Below, in pieces: positions 6,931-14,333 of a DNA stretch of 29,197 bases. Origin of the DNA: CAZJRB01 sp964547995 (GTDB taxonomy: Bacteria > Planctomycetota > Planctomycetia > Pirellulales > Thermoguttaceae). The DNA is taken from the NCBI GenBank assembly GCA_964547995.1, contig CAZJRB010000097.1:1-29197 (forward strand). Direction: 5' to 3'. The notes under the pieces are model-generated. The model made no database searches and was not told where the DNA came from. It saw only the letters and a list, made by a program, of their open reading frames with translations. Each line of letters begins with the position of its first letter. Position 1 is the stretch's first letter. The position numbers were made by a program, and so were the translations under genes.

Positions 6931-9315
6931 ATGATCAAGAAATTGTTCAACCTCGACCTGGGTGAAACCGTTTCCGGCGCACACGTGTATCTGCGGCACA
7001 GTTGGATTTTCGCGGCGCTGTTGCTGGCCGGATTGGTTGCTTATGTGATCTACCTCTACCGCAGCGAGCCCGGGCTCTCGCGGCAGCGGCGGATCGTTAT
7101 GGGCACCTGCTATGCCTTGGCCGGGCTGCTGCTGATCGTGATGCTCATCGAACCGATGATGAGGATGACAGCCATCAGGCCGCTTCGCCGTACCGTGCTG
7201 GTGCTCTTGGATACCTCGCAGAGCATGTCCATTGCAGACGACCGGCGCGAGGCGCCAGATGTAATGGAAGCGGCAAAGGTTCTGCAAAAGATCCCGCTCG
7301 ATGCGGGGGCCGAACCGCCGAAGAACCAGGCCGACAGGCTGAAGAAGGAACTGGCCGGGGTCTCGCGGCTCGACCTGGCCAAGGCGGCCGTCACCCATCC
7401 CGAAATCGATCTGCCCGGAAAACTGGGCGAAGACTACACCGTGCGGTTCTTCACCCTGGGCGATCGCCTGGAGCCGATCACCGGCGAAGGCGAAACGGCC
7501 GAATGGCTCGAAGGGCAAACGGCCGAAGCAAAGACCTCCCGGATCGGATCGGCCATCGAGGAAGCGGTCGGGCGGCATGCGGGCCAGCCCATTGCCGGGG
7601 TCGTTCTCCTCAGCGACTTCGCCTGGCTCGAGGGCCGCGATCCGGTCGACGCAGCCCGGAGAATGAAAAAGGACCGCGGAATTCCAATCTACACGGTCGG
7701 AATCGGTCTGCCGTCGCCCCCGGACGTTCACGTGCGCCGGCTCATTGCCCCGAAAGTCGCATTCACCGGGGACAAGGTGCCCCTGCGAGTCCACGTCGAC
7801 TCGAGCGGCTTCGACGACCGTACGGTGCAACTGGCACTGAAGATCGACGGTATGACAGCCGACACTCGCGAGGTGACCCTCACCGGCGGGGTACAGTTTG
7901 AGGAGTTCACGTTCATCCCCAAGGAGAAATCCGGCTCTGCCGAGATTGAAGTATCGATCGAGCCCCTGGCAGGAGAGACCAGCGAGGCCAACAACGCAGC
8001 GAGCCACAAGGTTCAGATCATCGATGAGAAGATCAACGTCCTTTACGTGGAGGGTATGCCTCGCTGGGAATACCGCTACTTGCGTCGGGTCCTTCTTCGC
8101 GACCATCGCCTCAACGTGATGTTTTTGATGACGCAGGGCGACCAGTCGCTGGCGCAAGCACCCGGCAGTCAATATTTACGCAGATTTCCCGTCGAAGCCA
8201 AGGAGGTATTGCAGTACGATCTGGTCATCCTCGGCGACGTACCGTCGTCGTATTTCACAACCGACCAGGTTTCACTCATCGAGAAACTGGTAAAGGAAAG
8301 AGGGGGATCGCTTCTGATGCTGGCCGGCCCGACTGCTGCCCCCTCGACATACACCGACACCAGGATCGCCGACATGCTCCCGGTCAAGATTGCCGGCGGG
8401 CCCTGGACGGGCGTTGACGGGAAGACGCATCCGGTTGTAACGGCCGACGGATACGAGAGTTCCGTCGTCTCGCTGACCGGCTCGAAACAACTCAACAACC
8501 GGATCTGGGCGGCCGTCCGGCCCATGGGCTATCTGCCGAAGCTTGCGGGAGCAAAGCGTGGGGCGACAGTCCTCTTGACGCTCCCCGAGACGGAAACCGA
8601 CAAGGCGGACTATCCGCTCGTGGCCTGGCAACGCTACCGTACCGGCAAGACCATGTTCGTCGGCACCGCCGACTTGTGGCGATTGCGCCGCGAGGTTGGG
8701 GATCAGTACCATGCCCGGTTCTGGGGACAGGCCATCCAGTTCCTTGCCCTCTCGCGCCTGCTGGGACAGAACAAGCAGATCACGCTGGAGACGGGCCAAG
8801 GGGAATATGCGGCCGGCGAACACGTCGATGTTTTCGCAAACGTCTTGACCGAGTCGTTTGAGCCCGTCGACGAGCCCTCCTATGATGTGTTGCTGGAGAG
8901 AGACGTCCCCGGGGCGCTGCCCACGGAACTCGAACTGAATCCCGTCCCGGGGTCGCCCGGCTTGTATGGCGGATTGTACCTTGCCGAGGAAGAGGGAACG
9001 TACATCCTGAAAGCGAAAGAAGGTGATCGGGCGATTGCCAATACCGCGAAGTTCGCGGTCAAGAACGTTCCGCTGGAATTGCGCGAGACCGCCATGCGCG
9101 AGGACCTGGCCGAACAGGTCGCGGCGCTGTCCGGCGGAAAGCACCTGGCAGCCGCCGACCTCGGATCGGTGCCGGAGTTGCTCGAAACGGACGAGGAACT
9201 GTGGACGACCATCCAGAAGGAGAAGGACTTGTGGGACATGCCCGCGATGTTCATCCTTCTGGTCGTCATCACGGGCATCGAATGGTACATGAGGAGGAGG
9301 GAGAATATGGTGTAG
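6931..9315 (+). CDS. Second membrane-anchored vWA protein, GATase-like
   Basis: A 794-residue paralogue-like neighbour of the BatA-like protein. Two N-terminal membrane helices (WIFAALLLAGLVAYVIYLY; CYALAGLLLIVMLIEPMM) lead into a vWA domain with MIDAS D94-T-S96-Q-S98. Beta-sandwich segments and a ThuA/GATase-like portion (INVLYVEGMPRWEYRYL; YDLVILGDVPSSYF; GGSLLMLAGPTA) follow. A last helix (MFILLVVITGIEWYM) ends in RRRENMV. ATG 6931 is preceded by AGAAGGA about seven bases upstream, and 23 bases separate it from the previous stop. The stop codon TAG is supplied by the first bases of a palindromic repeat. It is probably a membrane component of the MoxR/vWA machine; no enzymatic residues are apparent. 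Confidence 0.85.
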   Translation: MIKKLFNLDLGETVSGAHVYLRHSWIFAALLLAGLVAYVIYLYRSEPGLSRQRRIVMGTCYALAGLLLIVMLIEPMMRMTAIRPLRRTVLVLLDTSQSMSIADDRREAPDVMEAAKVLQKIPLDAGAEPPKNQADRLKKELAGVSRLDLAKAAVTHPEIDLPGKLGEDYTVRFFTLGDRLEPITGEGETAEWLEGQTAEAKTSRIGSAIEEAVGRHAGQPIAGVVLLSDFAWLEGRDPVDAARRMKKDRGIPIYTVGIGLPSPPDVHVRRLIAPKVAFTGDKVPLRVHVDSSGFDDRTVQLALKIDGMTADTREVTLTGGVQFEEFTFIPKEKSGSAEIEVSIEPLAGETSEANNAASHKVQIIDEKINVLYVEGMPRWEYRYLRRVLLRDHRLNVMFLMTQGDQSLAQAPGSQYLRRFPVEAKEVLQYDLVILGDVPSSYFTTDQVSLIEKLVKERGGSLLMLAGPTAAPSTYTDTRIADMLPVKIAGGPWTGVDGKTHPVVTADGYESSVVSLTGSKQLNNRIWAAVRPMGYLPKLAGAKRGATVLLTLPETETDKADYPLVAWQRYRTGKTMFVGTADLWRLRREVGDQYHARFWGQAIQFLALSRLLGQNKQITLETGQGEYAAGEHVDVFANVLTESFEPVDEPSYDVLLERDVPGALPTELELNPVPGSPGLYGGLYLAEEEGTYILKAKEGDRAIANTAKFAVKNVPLELRETAMREDLAEQVAALSGGKHLAAADLGSVPELLETDEELWTTIQKEKDLWDMPAMFILLVVITGIEWYMRRRENMV

Positions 9316-9456
9316 GACGGGTCTCCCGACCCGTCCGTTCAAACGCGAAACTGTAGAACTCACAAAACATGAGACCTGCAAACAGCAGCAAAGGAGCCAT
9401 TATTCGCGGTGAATGACGGGTCTGACGGGTCTGACGGGTCTGGAGACCCGTCCTAC
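9312..9456. repeat. BIME-like element, GACGGGTC family, with 9-bp tandem copies
   Basis: Inverted arms at 9312-9335 and 9433-9456 match at 23 of 24 positions, with a perfect outer 15 bases. Each arm begins GTAG at its outer end and is a hairpin (GACGGGTC/GACCCGTC). The right arm is preceded by two further GACGGGTCT units, so three tandem units span 9415-9441. The left arm contains the stop codon of the upstream gene. Confidence 0.85.
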
Positions 9457-9488
9457 GTCCTTGTTGTGCCACTGCAGGGCAAGAAATT

Positions 9489-11144
9489 ATGAGCAACGCA
9501 AATCAACAAACGGCCGGCGGCGCCACGATCGAGGACAAACTGTACCGGGCGTGGAAGCAGGAACAGCGGTTCTATCACCTGCGAGGCCTGTCGCGGTTGC
9601 TGATCTGGGTAGTGGCCCTGATACTGGTCGACCTGCTGGTCGACTGGCAGATCTTCTTCCGGTCGCGCATCTCCGGACCGACCGTTCTGCTACTGGTGGT
9701 CAACGTGAGCGTCCTTGGCTGGATCCTCTGGCACGAGTGGTTGCGGTATCTGAAGCGTTACGATCCGGTGCGGGTCTCGCTCGAGGTCGAGGGCAAGCAT
9801 CCGGAACTCTTGTCGGTCCTGGTCTCCTACACACAGTTGAAGGGCCCGGCGGCCGAGTTGTCCCATGCTTCGCCGGCCCTGTTGGCGGCGATGCGGGGGC
9901 AGGCGATTTCTTTGACTCGACCGATGGATTTCCGCGAGGTCGTTGATTTCCGGCAGTTGCGCAATCTGCTGATGGTGGCCTTCTGCTCCGTCGTTTTCTT
10001 CTTCGCGGTCAGTTCTATCTGGTCGGGACACATGCGTTCGCTGTTTCTACGGCTTGTCGGCGTCGCGACGCCTTACCCGACCCAGACCCAAATCAGCAAC
10101 GTGACCGGCGATTTGACAATCAAGGAGGGCGAGTCGATCGAGATTGCGGCCGAAGTCGAAGGGAAAATCCCCGAAACCGGCCGCCTATTCGTCCGCTTCG
10201 AGAGCGACCGGTCATGGCATCCCTTGGTGCTCCCCCGGGGAAACAGCAACCGGTTCGCCCGCGACATCCCGGAAGTCTACGAGGACCTGTCCTTCTACGT
10301 GAAGATCGGGGACGCGGTTTCCGAGCGGCACACGGTTTCCGTTTCGCCGCCGCCGGAGATCGTCGAGAGCAGGATATTCCTCGAATACCCCAAGTATATG
10401 GCCGAAGACGGCGTTGAGACGCCGCCCGTCGAAGAACTCAACCTGTCGGTCCCCGAGGGAACCGCGATGACGTGGCACTTGCGCTGCAACCCGGCCATCC
10501 GGGCACTGGAGGTGAAGTTGGGCGACGAAACCATCCAGGCAGAGATCAGCGAAGACGGAACCAAGGCCGTCTTCGATCACATCGCGGACGAAACTTTCAA
10601 ATACACGTTTGCCTGGACGGAAAAGGAACATGGCTTCACCTATGACGACGTTCAGCACGTCGTTCGCGTGGTCCCCGACATGGTTCCCGACGTGGAGCTG
10701 ATCGAGCCGCCGCGCGACGGGCTGGCAACGGTCAGGAAAACGCTGCGTCTTGTGGCCAAGGCGGTCGACGACCATGGGCTCGCGGGCGCCGTGCTCGTCT
10801 ATTCGATCAACGGAAGCGAGGAAAAGCGGGTCAAGATTCAGGATCTGGCGGGCACCTCAAAGGATATTCGGTACACCTGGATCCTCAGCAAGTCCTTGCC
10901 CGATTTGAAGGGCGGCGACAATCTGGCCTACTCGATCGAGGTCAGCGACAACTATCCCCCAAGCGGCTCCCATATCAACGTCTCCGCTACGCGGCGGCTG
11001 GCCATCGTGAGCGAACAGGAATACCTCGATTGGTTCAAGAACGAACTCGACGCCCAGCGGGAGTTGATCGTTCAAGCGAGGGATTCGGAAAAAAAGGCGA
11101 CCGCCGAGGTCGCCAAGTTGAAAGTTGAAGAGAAAAAGAATTAA
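9489..11144 (+). CDS. DUF4175-like membrane protein of the MoxR/vWA cluster
   Basis: A 551-residue membrane protein. Two helices near residues 38-80 (LLIWVVALILVDLLVDW; TVLLLVVNVSVLGWILW) and a third near 155-175 (LMVAFCSVVFFFAVSSIW) anchor a long periplasmic part with beta-rich segments (GDLTIKEGESIEIAAEVEG; VSPPPEIVESRIFLEYPKYM; LRLVAKAVDDHGLAGAVLVY). The C-terminus is a charged helix ending KVEEKKN. This layout resembles DUF4175-type proteins encoded in planctomycete MoxR clusters. Such proteins can be longer; the next gene may carry the missing coiled-coil portion as a separate polypeptide. ATG 9489 has only a weak AGGGCAAG upstream. A MITE-like element starts seven bases after the stop. 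Confidence 0.75.
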   Translation: MSNANQQTAGGATIEDKLYRAWKQEQRFYHLRGLSRLLIWVVALILVDLLVDWQIFFRSRISGPTVLLLVVNVSVLGWILWHEWLRYLKRYDPVRVSLEVEGKHPELLSVLVSYTQLKGPAAELSHASPALLAAMRGQAISLTRPMDFREVVDFRQLRNLLMVAFCSVVFFFAVSSIWSGHMRSLFLRLVGVATPYPTQTQISNVTGDLTIKEGESIEIAAEVEGKIPETGRLFVRFESDRSWHPLVLPRGNSNRFARDIPEVYEDLSFYVKIGDAVSERHTVSVSPPPEIVESRIFLEYPKYMAEDGVETPPVEELNLSVPEGTAMTWHLRCNPAIRALEVKLGDETIQAEISEDGTKAVFDHIADETFKYTFAWTEKEHGFTYDDVQHVVRVVPDMVPDVELIEPPRDGLATVRKTLRLVAKAVDDHGLAGAVLVYSINGSEEKRVKIQDLAGTSKDIRYTWILSKSLPDLKGGDNLAYSIEVSDNYPPSGSHINVSATRRLAIVSEQEYLDWFKNELDAQRELIVQARDSEKKATAEVAKLKVEEKKN

Positions 11145-11150
11145 GGTTCT

Positions 11151-11435
11151 TCACCAGAATTTGTGGGTGAACTGAGAGCAGTTTGCGGGATTGGAGGTCA
11201 GGTTTTCTGAGGAACGGGAGGACAAAAAGAATAAGGTTGTTTGGAAAGCACCGAGAATTCAAGCCTTTTTCGCGGATTGAGTAACTGAATCGGGGAAACC
11301 AGCGATTCCAGACGCTCACAGCCCATGTCCTAAATGTGACTGCCACATTGTCAACCTCTCAAAACGCCCGAAAAACCCGGAAAAAACAGCTTCTCAGCCA
11401 TTTTTAATGTTCAATCAACCCACGAATTCTGGTGA
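11151..11435. mobile_element. MITE-like element with 18-bp terminal inverted repeats
   Basis: The ends TCACCAGAATTTGTGGGT (11151-11168) and its near-complement (11418-11435) match at 17 of 18 positions. The ~250 bases between have no credible ORF and are more AT-rich than the surrounding genes. On the minus strand the interior carries TTGACA and an imperfect palindrome ATGTG-N5-CACAT. No clear target duplication is seen. The element occupies nearly all of the 331-base gap between two operon genes. It is compatible with a non-autonomous transposable element or an insertion-sequence remnant. Confidence 0.5.
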
Positions 11436-11475
11436 GGAGGCTTTTTCGATAACCTAACTCGCCGGAGCGAGCGAT

Positions 11476-13284
11476 ATGCAAACCATCAGAAAAACGGCAC
11501 GCTTTTCCATTCCGCCGCGGGCCGTACGCGGAGAGTCCGTGATGTTTTTGAATCCAATATCAACGGCCTGTAGGGAACGCCCTCCGTGGCGTTCCGAGAC
11601 GTGGGGAACGTGCTCTTTGCCGCTTCTCGGAACGCCACGGAGGGCGTTCCCTACAAAACATCACAGCGTCGCAGTGTGCCTGCTACTTTTCTTCGTCCTG
11701 ATGCCCGCGGTGACGTCGTACGCGCAAGAGCGAAGTAAGGTCTTGCGGACCGTCGAACGCATACGGAGCGAGGAACGCCGACAGGTGGAGGTCCGGCGCC
11801 AGATTGGGTCTGCGGTCCGGCGGATCGATTCCCTGCTGATCGACCTGGAGTCGAACCAACTGACCGACGAGGGGAAGGGTAAGGTGATCCGCCAAATGAA
11901 CACGGGGCTGGCGAAGGTGAGCACCACGCGCGTTCCCAACGCGATGGGCCACCTGAAGCAGGCACGGACGATCATTGAAGTGGCGTATCCACATCTCGAC
12001 AACGCAGAAGTGGAGATCCAGGCGATTGTCAGCGACTTGGATCAGCTCTTGAAGGCCGCCGATACCGCCTTGCTGGGAGACGTTCTGCTCGAGCGGCTCC
12101 GCGCGATCATCAAGACCGAAGAATTCCTCCGCCGCGAGACCGCGGATTGGGGGAAGATCCTGTTCATCACTCCTGAAGTGGGAGACGTCGACAAGGAACG
12201 CGTCGCCAGGGCCCAGCAAGACGTGCTGCGCGGATTGGCCGAGTTCGGGCGTCTGCTGGCCGGCGCCGCCGGGGATGCGGTCGAAACGGATATCAAACAA
12301 CGCTTCACAGCGGCGCAAAACGCCATGCAGAAAAGCCGCCCGGACACGCTGCTGCAAAACGCCGTTGCTACCATTCTCGACAAAGATGCCATCGCCGCGG
12401 TCGGCCACCAGGACAAGGCGCTGGAGGCCCTGAAGGAAATCGAACGGATCCTTTCCGCCGGCGAGGAGGATATCGCCGCCATCGAGGATGTGATCGAGGA
12501 GCTGAAGCGGATTCTCGCGGAGCAGATCGAGCTGAAGGAAGAAGTCGAGGAGTTCGAGACCACGGCCAAGGAACAGCAGTCCGGAGCCCAGGCCGAGCAG
12601 ATGGAACTTCGCAAGGATTTGCAGAAGGCCATGACGGGCGAGCCGCCCAACGAACCGGCGCAACTGGCCGCCGGCGCGATGGAACAGGCGGCCGGCGAAC
12701 TCGGTCAGGGCAATCCGCAAGGGGCCGTCCCCCAGCAAGAAACCGCAATCAGCGAACTCCAAAAAGCGATCGGACAGATAGAGGCACAAATGGCCGCAGC
12801 CGCAGAGGCCGCCGCTCAAGACCCCGGGGCGATGGATGCTCAATCTCCCGGAGACATGCCCGGAGACATGCCCGGCGATATGCCAGGCGACATGCCCGGC
12901 GACATGCCCGGAGATATGCCCGGCGACATGCCCGGAGATATGCCCGGAGATATGCCCGGAAATATGCCCGGAAATATGCCTGGAGATATGCCGGGCACGA
13001 TGCCGGGAACGATGCCGGGAACGATGCCTGGAACAATGCCCGGTCCGCCGATGCCCGGCATGTGGGCCCCCTCGCCGCCGGGCGTTCTGCCGGACGACCC
13101 AATGGTTGACTCCACCGGATTTTCGTCGATGACGGTGAAAGGCAAGAAAGTCAAGCGGACTCGCATGTCGATCGACGCCATGCAGCGCCGGCGCCGGGCC
13201 GCCGCGATCCAGAAATACATCCAGCAGTTTCCGCCCGAATTCCGGAAACCGGTGGCCGACTATTACGAAGTGTTGGCGGAGTAG
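11476..13284 (+). CDS. Secreted coiled-coil protein with XMPG repeats
   Basis: A 602-residue exported protein of unknown function. The hydrophobic core VAVCLLLFFVLMPAVTS followed by YAQE is a Sec signal, but it starts only near residue 66. The preceding codons contain the whole 85-bp palindromic element (codons 32-60). ATG 11476 has GGAG eight bases upstream. The only later candidate, a GTG inside the signal core, has no ribosome site and would leave no basic n-region. The mature part is strongly helical and charged (EEDIAAIEDVIEELKRIL; ELKEEVEEFETTAKEQQ). Residues 460-523 are sixteen perfect four-residue XMPG units, where X is D, N or T. The C-terminus (QKYIQQFPPEFRKPVADYYE) resembles the end of longer DUF4175-type planctomycete proteins, so it may complement the preceding membrane protein. 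No catalytic motif is seen. Confidence 0.75.
   Translation: MQTIRKTARFSIPPRAVRGESVMFLNPISTACRERPPWRSETWGTCSLPLLGTPRRAFPTKHHSVAVCLLLFFVLMPAVTSYAQERSKVLRTVERIRSEERRQVEVRRQIGSAVRRIDSLLIDLESNQLTDEGKGKVIRQMNTGLAKVSTTRVPNAMGHLKQARTIIEVAYPHLDNAEVEIQAIVSDLDQLLKAADTALLGDVLLERLRAIIKTEEFLRRETADWGKILFITPEVGDVDKERVARAQQDVLRGLAEFGRLLAGAAGDAVETDIKQRFTAAQNAMQKSRPDTLLQNAVATILDKDAIAAVGHQDKALEALKEIERILSAGEEDIAAIEDVIEELKRILAEQIELKEEVEEFETTAKEQQSGAQAEQMELRKDLQKAMTGEPPNEPAQLAAGAMEQAAGELGQGNPQGAVPQQETAISELQKAIGQIEAQMAAAAEAAAQDPGAMDAQSPGDMPGDMPGDMPGDMPGDMPGDMPGDMPGDMPGDMPGNMPGNMPGDMPGTMPGTMPGTMPGTMPGPPMPGMWAPSPPGVLPDDPMVDSTGFSSMTVKGKKVKRTRMSIDAMQRRRRAAAIQKYIQQFPPEFRKPVADYYEVLAE
11570..11654. repeat. 85-bp BIME-like element, copy 2 (inside coding sequence)
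   Basis: Arms at 11570-11595 and 11629-11654 are perfect inverted 26-mers, identical to those of copy 1. The 33-base linker (11596-11628) matches the reverse complement of the copy 1 linker at 31 of 33 positions. The element is translated as part of the N-terminal extension of the XMPG-repeat protein. Confidence 0.9.
12853..13044 (+). repeat. Sixteen tandem 12-bp units encoding XMPG
   Basis: Sixteen uninterrupted 12-base units of the form RAY-ATG-CCN-GGN encode nine DMPG, two NMPG, one DMPG and four TMPG in that order. Synonymous variation (GAC/GAT, CCC/CCG/CCA/CCT, GGA/GGC) is scattered among the units, so the peptide pattern rather than the DNA seems conserved, although recent slippage may have added units. 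Confidence 0.95.
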
Positions 13285-13304
13285 CTTGAAAGAGGATGAA
13301 AGAT

Positions 13305-14324
13305 ATGGGTAGATTGGCGATACTGCTTCCGTGTTTGCTGCTCTTGTTGCCGGTTGGCGCGTTTGCTCAGGAAGCGTCCTCCCGGCAGCCCGTCGGAAAA
13401 GCGCGTCTGACGCCGGAGGTGCGGCAAGCTATCAGCAACGGGCTGGCCTATTTGGCCAAGACGCAGAAGGAGGACGGCAGTTGGGGCGACAAACACCCCG
13501 TGGCCGACACGTCGTTGGCGCTGATGGCGTTCATGCTCCAAGGCCACGTGCCCGGCCGCGCACCGTACGGCAAGAACATGGACCGGGCCATCTCGTACCT
13601 GGTCGGCATCGGCAAGAAAGGTCACATGGGATACCTTGGCACGCCGAACAACCATGCGGGAATGTACGAGCACGGCCTGGCCATATTGGCGTTGTCCGAG
13701 GCGTGGGGCCAGAGCACCAATCCGGAGATCCGCACCGCGCTGAAACGGGCGGTCGCGGTGACGGTTCACGCCCAGAATCCCCAGGGCGGTTGGCGCTATA
13801 ACCCGGAGCCCCGCGACGCCGATCTGTCGATGACGGTCATGCAGATCCTCGCGATCAGTTCGGCCAAGGAGGCGGGGATTGCCGTGGGCGACGACGTGCT
13901 GCAAAACGCCGCGAAGTTCGTGCTGTACTGCCAGGACGAGACGAGCGGCGGGTTCGGCTACACCGGGCCGAGCGGGCCGGGCTTTGCGCGGACCGCAGCC
14001 GGCGTCATGTCGCTGATCATGTGCGGCCAGCGCGACCATCCGGCGGTCCGCCGCGGGATGATCTTCCTGCGGGCCTACCCCGACCATAAATTCAGCGGCC
14101 GCGCCTCGCATTTCCTCTATGCCCATTACTACGCCATCCAGTGCATGTACCAGTTGGGCGACGCGGACTTCAACGCCTGGTACCCGAGAATCACCAAGAC
14201 GCTGCTCGACAAACAAGAGACCAGTGGCCGCTGGAACATCCGGGAAGGAGACGCCTATTCCACGTCGATGGCCATCCTGATTCTGGGCGTTCCGTACCGG
14301 TTCTTGCCGATTTATCAGCGGTAG
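13305..14324 (+). CDS. Secreted squalene-cyclase-like alpha/alpha toroid protein
   Basis: A 339-residue exported protein. The signal peptide MGRLAILLPCLLLLLPVGAF is followed by AQEAS. The body consists of repeats typical of the prenyltransferase / squalene-hopene cyclase alpha/alpha toroid: NGLAYLAKTQKEDGSWG, HAGMYEHGLAILALSEAWG, NPQGGWRYNPEPRDADLSMT, CQDETSGGFGYTG, TRDQWP-type LLDKQETSGRWN. The DXDD catalytic motif of cyclases is not visible, and most such planctomycete proteins are of unknown function, so enzyme activity should not be assumed. ATG 13305 is preferred over ATG 13296 because AGAGGA (13291-13296) then lies at good spacing; at 13296 it would be too close. It follows the XMPG gene by 20 bases and precedes the HEAT gene by nine. 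Confidence 0.85.
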   Translation: MGRLAILLPCLLLLLPVGAFAQEASSRQPVGKARLTPEVRQAISNGLAYLAKTQKEDGSWGDKHPVADTSLALMAFMLQGHVPGRAPYGKNMDRAISYLVGIGKKGHMGYLGTPNNHAGMYEHGLAILALSEAWGQSTNPEIRTALKRAVAVTVHAQNPQGGWRYNPEPRDADLSMTVMQILAISSAKEAGIAVGDDVLQNAAKFVLYCQDETSGGFGYTGPSGPGFARTAAGVMSLIMCGQRDHPAVRRGMIFLRAYPDHKFSGRASHFLYAHYYAIQCMYQLGDADFNAWYPRITKTLLDKQETSGRWNIREGDAYSTSMAILILGVPYRFLPIYQR

Positions 14325-14333
14325 GGGGCAGCC

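Noticed and set aside
753..9315. MoxR plus vWA genes as a phage-defence or ternary conflict system.
   Set aside because: No nuclease, toxin or other effector is present. The gene set matches the housekeeping-type MoxR/Bat clusters of planctomycetes.
9489..11144. Truncation of the DUF4175-like gene by the MITE-like element.
   Set aside because: The stop codon lies before the terminal inverted repeat, so the insertion did not create the end. Whether the protein is naturally short cannot be judged from this sequence.
12853..13044. Regular repeats suggesting a CRISPR array.
   Set aside because: The unit is 12 bases, contiguous, without spacers, and in frame within a protein.
13305..14324. Functional squalene-hopene cyclase.
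   Set aside because: The protein is about half the usual length, carries a signal peptide and lacks a visible DXDD motif; only the toroid fold is supported.
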